46,688 nucleotides of DNA, taken from Burkholderiales bacterium. Its GTDB lineage: Bacteria > Pseudomonadota > Gammaproteobacteria > Burkholderiales > Burkholderiaceae_C. Location: positions 6,629-53,316 of the forward strand of contig JAIXLP010000050.1 in NCBI GenBank assembly GCA_026954015.1. The letters run 5' to 3'. Under the pieces are notes generated by a model, which was not told the origin of the DNA, did not search any database, and worked only from the letters and a program-made list of their open reading frames with translations. This document shows, one piece after another, positions 26,697-34,917 of the stretch (within the stretch, counting starts at the first letter, position 1; every line of letters starts with the position of its first letter). The position numbers were made by a program, and so were the translations under genes.

Positions 26697-28124
26697 ATGG
26701 ACCTCCTCCCCGTCATCATGGCCGGTGGCTCGGGCACCCGCCTGTGGCCGCTGTCGCGCCAGCACTACCCCAAGCAGTTCCTCGCGCTCGTGCCCGGCGA
26801 GCCCACGCTGCTGCAGGCCACGGTGGCCCGCGCGCAGGCCCTGGGCGGCGGCGCGCCGCTGCTGCTGTGCAACGAGGCGCACCGCTTTCTCGTCGCCGAA
26901 CAACTGCGCGCGATGGGCTGCGAGGGCGCGACCATCGTGCTCGAACCCGAGGGGCGCAACACCGCGCCCGCGATCGCGCTCGCGGCGCTGCAGGCCACGC
27001 AGGGCGGCGCCGACGCGCTGCTGCTCGTGCTCTCGGCCGACCACCACATTCCCGACACGGCCGCGTTCGAGCGCTGCATCCGCGCGGCGCTGCCGCTGGC
27101 CGAAAGCGGCAAGCTCGTCACCTGCGGCGTCGTGCCCACGCGCGCCGAAACCGGCTACGGCTACATCGAACGCGGCGCGGCGCTGGCGGGCGGCTTTGCG
27201 ATCCAGCGCTTCGTCGAAAAGCCCGACGCCGCGACCGCCCGGAGCTACCTCGACAGCGGCCGCTTCTTCTGGAACAGCGGCATCTTCGTCTTCCAGGCGA
27301 GCCGCTACCTGCGGGAGCTCGAGCGATTCGCGCCCGCCATCGTCGCGGCCTGCCGCGCGGCGGTGGACGGCGCGCAGCGCGACCTCACCTTCCTGCGCGT
27401 GGACGCCGAGGCCTTCAAGGCGAGCCCCTCCGACTCCATCGACTACGCGGTGATGGAGAAAACCGGCGACGGCGTCGTCGTGCCGCTCGACGCGCGCTGG
27501 AGCGACCTGGGTTCGTGGTCCGCGCTGTGGGACGTGGCCGACAGGGACGCCGACGGCAACGTGCTCAGCGGCGATGTGCTCACGCAGGCCAGCCGTGGCA
27601 GCTACGTGCGCAGCACGAGCCGGCTCGTCGCGACCGTCGGCGTCGAGAACCTCGTCATCGTCGAAACCAAGGACGCGGTGCTCGTCGCGCGCAAGGACGC
27701 GGTGCAGGACGTGAAGACCATCGTCAACCAGCTCGACGCCGCCGGGCGGCGCGAGCACATCGACCACCGCGAAACCTACCGCCCCTGGGGCAAGTACGAC
27801 AGCGTGGACAGCGGCGCGCGCTACCAGGTCAAGCGCATCACCGTGAAGCCCGGCGCCAAGCTCTCCACGCAGATGCACCACCACCGCGCCGAGCACTGGG
27901 TGGTGGTGCGCGGCACCGCGCGCATCACCAACGGCGACCAGACCTATCTGCTCACCGAAAACCAGTCCACCTACATCCCGCTCGGACAGGTGCACGCGCT
28001 GGAGAACCCCGGCCGCATCGACCTGGAGCTGATCGAGGTGCAGTCCGGCGCCTACCTGGGCGAGGACGACATCGTGCGCCTGGCCGACCAGTACGGACGC
28101 GCCGCCTCCAACACCCCCCGATGA
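26697..28124 (+). CDS. manC: Mannose-1-phosphate guanylyltransferase / mannose-6-phosphate isomerase
   Basis: Bifunctional enzyme making GDP-mannose for polysaccharides. The nucleotidyltransferase half opens with the signature [13 protein letters not shown] and contains AFVEKP-like RFVEKPDA and [10 protein letters not shown]. The cupin-type isomerase half (about 345-475) carries [26 protein letters not shown] and [12 protein letters not shown]. At 475 residues it is full length. The stop overlaps the galE start as ATGA (28121-28124), indicating translational coupling. Confidence 0.95.
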   Translation: MDLLPVIMAGGSGTRLWPLSRQHYPKQFLALVPGEPTLLQATVARAQALGGGAPLLLCNEAHRFLVAEQLRAMGCEGATIVLEPEGRNTAPAIALAALQATQGGADALLLVLSADHHIPDTAAFERCIRAALPLAESGKLVTCGVVPTRAETGYGYIERGAALAGGFAIQRFVEKPDAATARSYLDSGRFFWNSGIFVFQASRYLRELERFAPAIVAACRAAVDGAQRDLTFLRVDAEAFKASPSDSIDYAVMEKTGDGVVVPLDARWSDLGSWSALWDVADRDADGNVLSGDVLTQASRGSYVRSTSRLVATVGVENLVIVETKDAVLVARKDAVQDVKTIVNQLDAAGRREHIDHRETYRPWGKYDSVDSGARYQVKRITVKPGAKLSTQMHHHRAEHWVVVRGTARITNGDQTYLLTENQSTYIPLGQVHALENPGRIDLELIEVQSGAYLGEDDIVRLADQYGRAASNTPR

Positions 28125-29104
28125 CCACGCCAGCGCCCCACGTCCTCGTCTGCGGCGGCGCCGGCTACATCGGCTCGCACATGTGCAAGCGCCTGGCGCG
28201 GGCCGGGTGCGTGCCCGTCACCTTCGACAACCTCTCCACGGGCCACCGCGCGGCGGTGCAGTGGGGGCCGCTCGAAGTCGGCGACCTGCTGCGCCCCGGC
28301 GACCTGCGCGCGGTCCTGGCGCGCTACCCCATCACCGCCGCGCTGCACTTCGCCGCGCGCTCGCTTGTGGGCGAATCGGTGCGCGAACCTGCGCTGTACC
28401 TGCGGGGCAACGTCACCGGCACGCTCAACCTGCTCGATGCGATGCGCAGCGCAGGCGTGATGCGGCTCGTGTTCTCCTCGACCGCCGCGGTCTACGGCAA
28501 CCCCATCACGACCCCCATCGACGAGACGCACCCCGCGCAGCCGATCAACCCCTACGGCCTGAGCAAGTGGCTCGCCGAGCAGCAGATCCAGGCGTATTGC
28601 GACGCCTACGGCCTGCGCGCGGTGTGCCTGCGCTACTTCAACGCCGCGGGCGCCGATGCCGACGCCGAAACCGGCGAGGCGCACGAGCCCGAGACGCACC
28701 TGATCCCGAACATCATCCGTGCCGCGCTCGACCCGGCGGCAGGGCCGGTCAAGCTCTTCGGCGACGACTACCCCACGCCCGACGGCACCTGCGTGCGCGA
28801 CTACATCCACGTCGAAGACCTGGCCGAGGCGCACCTGCTGGCGCTGCGCTACATGGACGCGCACGAGGGGCGCCACGTGTTCAACCTCGGCGTCGGCCAG
28901 GGCTACTCGGTGGCGCAGGTTTTGGCGCAGTGCCGCGCGCTGTGCGACGGCGCGCCCGCATCCGAAATCCACCCACGCCGCGCGGGCGACCCGGCCACGC
29001 TCGTCGCGAGCGCGGCGCGCGCGCACCAGGAACTTGGCTGGCAGCCGCGCCACGATCTCGCGAGCATCCTCGCCAGTGCCCTGCGCTGGCACCAGCGCGC
29101 GTAG
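28121..29104 (+). CDS. galE: UDP-glucose 4-epimerase
   Basis: NAD-dependent epimerase interconverting UDP-glucose and UDP-galactose for surface polysaccharides. The 327-residue short-chain dehydrogenase fold shows the dinucleotide motif GGAGYIGSH, the catalytic S/T segment FSSTAAVYG, the active-site YGLSK (YxxxK) and RYFNAAGAD, then [15 protein letters not shown]. All catalytic residues are present. It is coupled to manC by a four-base overlap, forming a nucleotide-sugar operon. It converges on the SPOR gene 13 bases downstream. Confidence 0.95.
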   Translation: MTTPAPHVLVCGGAGYIGSHMCKRLARAGCVPVTFDNLSTGHRAAVQWGPLEVGDLLRPGDLRAVLARYPITAALHFAARSLVGESVREPALYLRGNVTGTLNLLDAMRSAGVMRLVFSSTAAVYGNPITTPIDETHPAQPINPYGLSKWLAEQQIQAYCDAYGLRAVCLRYFNAAGADADAETGEAHEPETHLIPNIIRAALDPAAGPVKLFGDDYPTPDGTCVRDYIHVEDLAEAHLLALRYMDAHEGRHVFNLGVGQGYSVAQVLAQCRALCDGAPASEIHPRRAGDPATLVASAARAHQELGWQPRHDLASILASALRWHQRA

Positions 29105-29117
29105 CCCGTCCGTCTGC

Positions 29118-29918
29118 CTACCGGCAGATCTGCGGCGGCGTATCGCCCCAGGCGATGCCGAGCGCATCCAGCTGCTCGCGCAGCCGCGTGTCGGTCGCGG
29201 GCAGGCGCAGCACATAGCTGAGCTGGCCGTTGCGCTCGCGCACCACGTGCGCGGTGCGCACGCCGCGCGTCGCCAGTTCAGCCAGGCCACGCTGCGCCGC
29301 TTCCTCGCTCGAAAACCGCCCCAGCGAAAGCCCCGGCTCCAGGGCCGCGGCAGGCCGATCGAACGACACCTGCAGCGCTCGCAGTTCCGCGCGCTTGCGC
29401 GCGACGGCTTCTTCGTCGGCGAGCGGGCCGATATAGACCATCCAGCGCGCCGAGGCTTCAACGGGTTCAAGATGCCAGCTGTCCGGCGGCAGCGGCGCCA
29501 GCTGCACGCGCAAGGCGTCGGCACGCGCTTCGTCCCAGGGTCCGGCCTGCAGGCACTGTGTGGCCTGTGCGACCCCGCCCGGGGGCGCGGCGGGCGCAGG
29601 GACAGACACGGTGGGGACCGCGGGCGCCGGTGCCGGTGCCGGTGCCGACTGCGTGATGGCGGCCCCGGGCGCCACGGAGCCCTTGGGCAGCACCTGCAGC
29701 CGCTCGGGTGCAATCTGCCGTGCGACGCGCTCGGGTTCAGACACGCTCTGCGGCGCCAGGCCCCACGCCGCCAGCCAGCCACCGGCCCAGCCGTAGTACG
29801 CCAGGTTGGCAAGCAACAACAGCAAAGCGGCCAGACGCAGCACCGTACCGGCCTCAGAACCCGGGGTTGCACCCGACCTGTCCGGGCGGGTCGCCAGCGC
29901 AGGCGCTTGCAACGACAA
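29118..29918 (-). CDS. SPOR-domain membrane protein
   Basis: Predicted single-pass inner-membrane protein of 266 residues. A transmembrane helix (about 26-46, VLRLAALLLLLANLAYYGWA) precedes a Pro/Ala linker made by GCCGGT tandem units (29626-29643). A C-terminal SPOR-type domain contains RWMVYIGPLADEEAV and SLGRFSSEEAAQRGLAEL. SPOR domains bind denuded glycan strands, often at the septum. No ATG opens the frame: a TTG at 29918 is the likely start, without a good Shine-Dalgarno, and this start lies in a hairpin resembling the dispersed repeat. In relatives coaX often lies between birA and this gene; it is absent here. Confidence 0.75.
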   Translation of the reverse strand: MSLQAPALATRPDRSGATPGSEAGTVLRLAALLLLLANLAYYGWAGGWLAAWGLAPQSVSEPERVARQIAPERLQVLPKGSVAPGAAITQSAPAPAPAPAVPTVSVPAPAAPPGGVAQATQCLQAGPWDEARADALRVQLAPLPPDSWHLEPVEASARWMVYIGPLADEEAVARKRAELRALQVSFDRPAAALEPGLSLGRFSSEEAAQRGLAELATRGVRTAHVVRERNGQLSYVLRLPATDTRLREQLDALGIAWGDTPPQICR

Positions 29919-29935
29919 GCGGGCAGGTAGCGGCG
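29890..29935 (-). repeat. Repeat-like hairpin at the SPOR gene start, copy G
   Basis: On the minus strand CTACCTGCCCGCTTG is followed by TCGTTG and CAAGCGCCTG. The order matches TAGCTGC, CGCTTG, loop, CAAGCG of the other copies. The TTG start codon of the SPOR gene is in the loop-side arm. Similarity is partial. Confidence 0.35.
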
Positions 29936-29970
29936 CAACGATGGGGCATGCCGGGGTCTCTCAAACGCGC

Positions 29971-30774
29971 TCAGTGCGCGGCGGCCGCGGGCCGCACGCT
30001 CACCTCGGAACTCGTGATGCGCTGCAGGCCGCGCGCCGTCTGCACGCGCAGCGCGCCATCGTCGTCCACGCCGCGCGCCACACCTTCCTCGCCGGTGCTC
30101 AGCGTGACCGCGCGGCCTTCCAGGTAGTCGCGCCGGGCATAGCGCGGCTGAAACGGCGCGAAGCCCGATTCGGCGAACCCGAGCAGGGTGCGCACCAGCG
30201 CCGGCACCATGCGTTCGAGCGCCGCGGGGCCGTCCATCCGCGGATCGACATCTTCCAGGCACGCTGCGGGGCTGCGCAGGCCATCGGGCGGCGGCAGGCG
30301 CAGATTCAGGCCGACGCCGACAACGACGCAGCGCGACGCCAACGGCCCGGCCATCTCCGCCGTCTCGATCAGGATGCCCGCGAGCTTGCGCCCGTCCGCG
30401 AGCCACAGGTCGTTGGGCCATTTGAGCTCCACGCGCGCCGCGCTGCTGCCAGGCGCGGGCCGCTGCGGTTGCAGGCTCTCGGCCAGGCCCACGCCCACCG
30501 CGAGTGACAGCCCCGACCAGTCGCGCGGCGCGTACGGCAGTCCGAGCGACACCGCGAGCGCGTCGCCCGCGCCGCTGTACCAGCTACGCCCCAGGCGCCC
30601 GCGCCCGGCGGTCTGCTCCTCGGCCACGATGAGCGTGGGCGCCAGCGGCCCCCGACGCGCGCGGCGCAGCAGCTCGGTGTTGCTCGAATCGATCGTGGGC
30701 CACACCTCGATCGCCAGACCCGGCAGCAGGGGCGTGAGCGCCTCGCGCAGCCGCTGCACCGGCCAGGCCATCAT
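29971..30774 (-). CDS. birA: Biotin-[acetyl-CoA-carboxylase] ligase BirA, short form
   Basis: Attaches biotin to the biotin carboxyl carrier protein via biotinyl-AMP. The 267-residue protein has the ligase signature GRGRLGRSWYS and KWPNDLWLADGRKLAGIL, then a C-terminal SH3-like domain with RAVTLSTGEEGVARGVD. The N-terminal winged-helix repressor domain of E. coli BirA is missing, so it should be a ligase without DNA-binding activity, common in this group. The start ATG 30774 overlaps the stop of the SET gene as ATGA; a second ATG follows immediately. Confidence 0.93.
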   Translation of the reverse strand: MMAWPVQRLREALTPLLPGLAIEVWPTIDSSNTELLRRARRGPLAPTLIVAEEQTAGRGRLGRSWYSGAGDALAVSLGLPYAPRDWSGLSLAVGVGLAESLQPQRPAPGSSAARVELKWPNDLWLADGRKLAGILIETAEMAGPLASRCVVVGVGLNLRLPPPDGLRSPAACLEDVDPRMDGPAALERMVPALVRTLLGFAESGFAPFQPRYARRDYLEGRAVTLSTGEEGVARGVDDDGALRVQTARGLQRITSSEVSVRPAAAAH

Positions 30775-31289
30775 GCGCCGCGGCCCTTGCGCTGGGGCAC
30801 CACGGGCCGCCAGCCGCGCTTGGGCGCGAGCATGGTGCCGCGGCATTGCCGGCTGCCGCAACGGCAGGCGTATTCGGCCTTGAGCTTCTTCGTGTAGCGC
30901 TCGTCGATGACGAGGCCATAGTCGTAGTTCAGCTCCTCGCCCGCCGCGATGCCGCGCAGCGCGGTGATGAAGATGCGACCGTCCACTTCGTCGGCCCAGC
31001 AGTTGGGCGCGCACGAGTGGTTGATCCAGCGCGCGGCGTTGCCGCCCACGTTGGCGTCGATCACATGGTCTTCGTCGACGTGAAAATAGAAGGTGTGGTT
31101 GGGGTCGCTCGGGTCGTGCGGGTGGCGCCGCTGCGCCTCGTCCCAGGAGATGACCTCGCCCACGTATTCAATGACCACTTCGCCCTCGGCGATGGGCTGC
31201 AGCGCAAACACCCCCTTGCCGTGCACACCCGAGCGGCGCACCTGGATGCGCCTGCCACGCGGCGCTGTGGGACGGGTGGAGGGGGCCAT
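30771..31289 (-). CDS. SET-domain protein lysine methyltransferase
   Basis: Predicted SAM-dependent lysine methyltransferase of 172 residues. The SET core has GKGVFALQPIAEGEVVIEYVG, the knot motif RWINHSCAPNC and ELNYDYG, followed by a post-SET zinc site CRCGSRQCRG. These are all hallmark residues, so the protein should be active; its substrate is unknown. I use ATG 31289 (MAPSTRP); the upstream in-frame start at 31373 would run through the divergent promoter. Its stop overlaps birA, so the pair is probably an operon. It is divergent from topB. Confidence 0.88.
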   Translation of the reverse strand: MAPSTRPTAPRGRRIQVRRSGVHGKGVFALQPIAEGEVVIEYVGEVISWDEAQRRHPHDPSDPNHTFYFHVDEDHVIDANVGGNAARWINHSCAPNCWADEVDGRIFITALRGIAAGEELNYDYGLVIDERYTKKLKAEYACRCGSRQCRGTMLAPKRGWRPVVPQRKGRGA

Positions 31290-31309
31290 GCTGAAAATCT
31301 CTGCTACCT

Positions 31310-31343
31310 TGTATGCATACACACCTGCGCGCGCGTGCGCGTG
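31310..31343. promoter_or_regulatory. Palindrome plus alternating purine-pyrimidine tract between divergent genes
   Basis: A perfect 12-bp palindrome TGTATGCATACA (31310-31321) runs into ACAC, one interruption, then TGCGCGCGCGTGCGCGTG. About 34 bases alternate purine and pyrimidine with a single break, a pattern favouring Z-DNA. It lies in the 89-bp gap between the SET and topB starts, so it is a candidate operator or torsion-sensitive element. Confidence 0.45.
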
Positions 31344-31378
31344 GGACCACACATTGTAGAAGTGCTTCACCACCCACC

Positions 31379-34294
31379 ATGAGCAAGACTCTCGTCATCG
31401 CAGAAAAACCCTCGGTCGCGCAGGACATCGTGCGCGCCCTCACCGCCACCACCGGCAAGTTCGACAAGCACGAAGACCATTTCGAAAACGAGCGCTACGT
31501 CGTCACCAGCGCCGTCGGCCACCTGGTCGAGATCCAGGCGCCCGAGGAATTCGACGTCAAGCGCGGCAAATGGAGCTTCGCGCACCTGCCGGTGATCCCG
31601 CCGCGCTTCGACCTGAAGCCCGTCGATAAAACCAAGAGCCGCCTGGCGGCCGTCGTGCGCCTGGCCAAGCGCAAGGACGTGGGCGAACTCATCAACGCCT
31701 GCGACGCGGGGCGCGAGGGCGAGCTGATCTTTCGCCTGATCGAGCAGTACGCCGGCGGCGCCAAGGGCACGCTGGGCAAGCCCATGCGCCGCCTGTGGCT
31801 GCAGAGCATGACGCCGCAGGCGATCCGCGACGGCTTCGAGAAGCTGCGCAGCGAGCAGCAGATGCAGGGTCTCGCGGACGCCGCGCGCAGCCGCAGCGAG
31901 GCCGACTGGCTCGTGGGCATCAACGGCACGCGCGCGATGACCGCGTTCAACTCGCAGGGCGGCGGCTTCTTCCTCACGACCGTGGGCCGCGTGCAGACGC
32001 CCACGCTCTCGCTCGTCGTCGAGCGCGAGGAAAAAATCCGCGCCTTCGTGAGCCGCGACTACTGGGAAATCCATGGCACGTTTGCCGCGCAGGCGGGCGA
32101 GTACCTGGGCAAATGGTTCGACCCGCACTTCAAGAAGGGGGACGACCCCGAGGCCCGCGCCGACCGCGTCTGGAACGCGCAGCAGGCCCGGCAGATCGCC
32201 GATGCGGTGCGCGGCAAATCCGCCACGGTGACGGAAGAATCCAAGCCCACCACGCAGGCCAGCCCCCTGCTGTTCGATTTGACCAGCCTGCAGCGTGAGG
32301 CCAACGGCAAGTTCGGCTTCAGCGCCAAGACCACGCTGGCGCTGGCGCAGGCGCTGTATGAAAAGCACAAGGCGCTGACCTACCCGCGTACCGACGCGCG
32401 CGCGCTGCCCGAGGACTACCTGCCCACCACGCGCCAGACGCTGGGTATGCTGGCCGACTCGGGCATGGCGCACCTCGCGCCGTTCGCGCGCCAGGCGCTG
32501 GACGGCAACTACGTGCGCCCGACCAAGCGCATCTTCGACAACGGCAAGATCAGCGACCACTTCGCCATCATCCCCACCACGCAGGCGCCGCACGGCCTCA
32601 CCGAGGCCGAGCAAAAACTCTACGACCTGGTTGCGCGCCGCTTCATGGCGGTGTTCTTCCCGAGCGCCGAGTACCAGATCACCACGCGCATCAGCACGGT
32701 GGAGCAGCACGCGTTCAAGACCGAGGGCAAGGTGCTGGTCAAACCCGGCTGGCTCGCCATCTACGGCAAGGAGGCCGCCGCCGAGACCGAGGGCGGCCAA
32801 GACGGCAGCAAAAATGGGGAAAGGGGCCAGCCGCTGGTGGCGGTGCAGCCCGGCGAGCACCCCGTGGCCGAGCACGCCGAGGCCAAGGGCCTTAGAACCA
32901 AGCCGCCCGCGCGCTACTCCGAAGCCACGCTGCTGGGCGCGATGGAAAGCGCCGGCAAGCAGATCGACGACGACGAGCTGCGCGAGGCCATGCAGGAAAA
33001 GGGCCTGGGCACGCCGGCCACGCGCGCCGCCATCATCGAAGGGCTGCTGACCGAAAAATACATGCTGCGCGAAGGCCGAGAGCTCATCCCGACGGCCAAG
33101 GCCTTCCAGCTCATGACGCTCTTGCGCGGGCTGGAGGTGAACGAACTGTGCAAGGCCGAGCTCACCGGCGAGTGGGAATACAAGCTCGCGCAGATGGAAA
33201 AGGGCCAGCTCTCGCGCGCGGCCTTCATGCAGCAGATCGCCGACCTGACCGAGCGCATGGTCAAGAAGGCCAAGGAATACGACCGCGACACCATCCCCGG
33301 CGACTACGCGACGCTTGCCAGCCCCTGCCCCAACTGCGGCGGCGTGGTGAAGGAAAACTACCGCAGGTATGCCTGCACCGGCAAGAACGGTGGTGAAGGC
33401 TGCGGCTTCTCGTTCGGCAAATCCCCGGCGGGACGCACCTTCGAGGTGGCCGAGGCCGAGCAGCTCTTGCGAGAGCGGCGCATCGGCCCGCTCTCGGGCT
33501 TTCGCTCCAAGGCCGGCTGGCCCTTCACCGCCGAGATCGCCATCGTCCAGGACGACGAGGCGCCGGGCCGCTACAAGCTCGAATTCGACTTTGGCGACGA
33601 CAAGGACAGCGAGGAAACCGGAGAGCTCGTGGAGTTCACCGACGCGGCCCTCGGCGCCTGCCCCGCCTGTGGCGGCGAGGTACACGAGCACGGCAGCAAC
33701 TACGTCTGCGCGCGCGCCGTGCCCACCGCCGCACAGCCCGTGCCTTCGTGCACGTTCAAGAGCGGCAAGATCATCCTGCAGCAGCCCATCGAGCGCGCGC
33801 AGATGCAAAAACTGCTGGCGAGCGGCAAGACCGACGTGCTCGACAAATTCATCTCCAACCGCACGCGCCGCCCCTTCAAGGCGCGCCTGGCGTGGGACGC
33901 GGCCGCCGGCAAGGTCAACTTCGAGTTCGAGCCGCGCGAGAGCAAATACCCGCCGCGCAAGGCTGCCGCTACAAAAACGAGTGCTGCTCGCGCAGGTGGG
34001 ACAAGCGCTGCAGCCAAAAAACCTTCCAAGCCTGCGGCCAAGAAGGCCCCGCGCAAGACCACCGCCGCCAGCGGCAAGACGCCCAGCGCGCAGCTCGCCG
34101 CCGTCATCGGCCCCGACGCCGTGAGCCGCCCCGAGGCCGTGAAAAAGCTCTGGGAATACATCCGCGCCCACGGCCTGCAGGACCCGCAGGACAGGCGCCA
34201 GATCGTCGCCGACGACCGGCTGCACGCCGTCTTCGGCAAGGACCGTGCGGGCATGTTCGAGCTCGCGGGCATCCTCGGCCAGCATCTGGCCTGA
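31379..34294 (+). CDS. topB: DNA topoisomerase III with C-terminal SWIB domain
   Basis: Type IA topoisomerase of 971 residues that decatenates single-stranded DNA. The Toprim part shows VIAEKPSVAQDI and DAGREGELIFR; the active-site tyrosine is Y335 in LTYPRTDARALP. Two zinc-ribbon segments follow (CPNCGGVVKENYRRYAC with EGCGF, and CPACGGEVHEH with YVC and SCTF). A Lys/Ala-rich linker (about 855-900) contains a copy of the dispersed repeat. The last 65 or so residues (QLAAVIGPDAVSRPEAVKKL to GILGQHLA) form a SWIB/MDM2-like domain, unlike E. coli TopB. A DUF4124 gene follows seven bases downstream. Confidence 0.94.
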   Translation: MSKTLVIAEKPSVAQDIVRALTATTGKFDKHEDHFENERYVVTSAVGHLVEIQAPEEFDVKRGKWSFAHLPVIPPRFDLKPVDKTKSRLAAVVRLAKRKDVGELINACDAGREGELIFRLIEQYAGGAKGTLGKPMRRLWLQSMTPQAIRDGFEKLRSEQQMQGLADAARSRSEADWLVGINGTRAMTAFNSQGGGFFLTTVGRVQTPTLSLVVEREEKIRAFVSRDYWEIHGTFAAQAGEYLGKWFDPHFKKGDDPEARADRVWNAQQARQIADAVRGKSATVTEESKPTTQASPLLFDLTSLQREANGKFGFSAKTTLALAQALYEKHKALTYPRTDARALPEDYLPTTRQTLGMLADSGMAHLAPFARQALDGNYVRPTKRIFDNGKISDHFAIIPTTQAPHGLTEAEQKLYDLVARRFMAVFFPSAEYQITTRISTVEQHAFKTEGKVLVKPGWLAIYGKEAAAETEGGQDGSKNGERGQPLVAVQPGEHPVAEHAEAKGLRTKPPARYSEATLLGAMESAGKQIDDDELREAMQEKGLGTPATRAAIIEGLLTEKYMLREGRELIPTAKAFQLMTLLRGLEVNELCKAELTGEWEYKLAQMEKGQLSRAAFMQQIADLTERMVKKAKEYDRDTIPGDYATLASPCPNCGGVVKENYRRYACTGKNGGEGCGFSFGKSPAGRTFEVAEAEQLLRERRIGPLSGFRSKAGWPFTAEIAIVQDDEAPGRYKLEFDFGDDKDSEETGELVEFTDAALGACPACGGEVHEHGSNYVCARAVPTAAQPVPSCTFKSGKIILQQPIERAQMQKLLASGKTDVLDKFISNRTRRPFKARLAWDAAAGKVNFEFEPRESKYPPRKAAATKTSAARAGGTSAAAKKPSKPAAKKAPRKTTAASGKTPSAQLAAVIGPDAVSRPEAVKKLWEYIRAHGLQDPQDRRQIVADDRLHAVFGKDRAGMFELAGILGQHLA
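33968..34019 (+). repeat. Dispersed repeat embedded in topB, copy E
   Basis: GCTGCTCGCGC (33983-33993) and CAAGCGCTG (34002-34010), eight bases apart, match intergenic copy D exactly in both blocks and in spacing (42343-42353 and 42362-42370). An A-run precedes and GCC follows both. It is read in frame as ATKTSAARAGGTSAAAKK in the linker of topoisomerase III. Confidence 0.6.
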
Positions 34295-34300
34295 CGCACC

Positions 34301-34642
34301 ATGCTCAGCCGCGGCGAGCGCATCACCTGGGCCGTGGTGGCCGCCGCCATCCTCGCGGGCGCCGCCTTTGCGTGGATCACGCGCGACGACTGGCTGCCCG
34401 AGGCCGGGCCGTGGCTGCACCAGCTCTGGCGCAAGAGCACCCGCCCCGGCCCCGACACCCTGCCACCGGGCAAGCGCCCGGCGCAATCGGCCAATGCCGC
34501 CAAGGGCGATGCCGCTCCACCACCCCCGCCCCCGCGCAAATGCGTCACGACCGACGGGCGCGTGACCTACACCAATGCGGCCTGCCCCAAGGGGATGCGT
34601 GAACAGGCGATGGATGGGGCGGTGAGCGTGTTGCCGCAATGA
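34301..34642 (+). CDS. DUF4124-type membrane-anchored small protein
   Basis: A 113-residue protein with an N-terminal hydrophobic helix (WAVVAAAILAGAAFAWI), a Pro-rich stretch (PPPPPP) and a C-terminal DUF4124-like motif KCVTTDGRVTYTNAACPKG with two cysteines. Such domains are periplasmic and of unknown function. It starts seven bases after the topB stop, so co-transcription is likely. Confidence 0.75.
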   Translation: MLSRGERITWAVVAAAILAGAAFAWITRDDWLPEAGPWLHQLWRKSTRPGPDTLPPGKRPAQSANAAKGDAAPPPPPPRKCVTTDGRVTYTNAACPKGMREQAMDGAVSVLPQ

Positions 34643-34677
34643 TGGAAGACGCGTGAAGTGGCTGACTGCGGCCAACA

Positions 34678-34695
34678 GCAGCCGTTACCGGCTGC
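34678..34695 (+). terminator. GC-rich hairpin downstream of the topB operon
   Basis: GCAGCCG (34678-34684) and CGGCTGC (34689-34695) form a perfect 7-bp stem with a TTAC loop. No T-tract follows, so termination strength is uncertain. It is about 36 bases after the DUF4124 gene stop. Confidence 0.4.
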
Positions 34696-34870
34696 CACCG
34701 CCTGAAAGCCGGAACAGCGCCTGCATCCCCCCGCACCGCGGCGCATACGGCACGCGCCCCCGTGGCAAGATAAGTTCAGCAATATCCGCGGGGGCGGCGA
34801 CCCACCTGGTTCAGCGCCCGCGGCACAGGCACGTCGCGCCAGAGGGTGGCGACGCGCACGGATGAACCGA

Positions 34871-34887
34871 CCGGCAGCGTCTGCCGG
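34871..34887 (+). other. Hairpin in the leader of the NERD helicase gene
   Basis: CCGGCAG (34871-34877) and CTGCCGG (34881-34887) form a perfect stem with a CGT loop, 31 bases before the helicase start. It could be a weak terminator or a leader structure. The rest of 34643-34917 shows nothing else recognisable. Confidence 0.35.
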
Positions 34888-34917
34888 CATTTGGGAGAGA
34901 GGCAAAGCAGGCACGCC

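Noticed and set aside
31367..34675. 1102-codon minus-strand open frame opposite topB
   Set aside because: Antisense shadow of topoisomerase III with no recognisable motifs.
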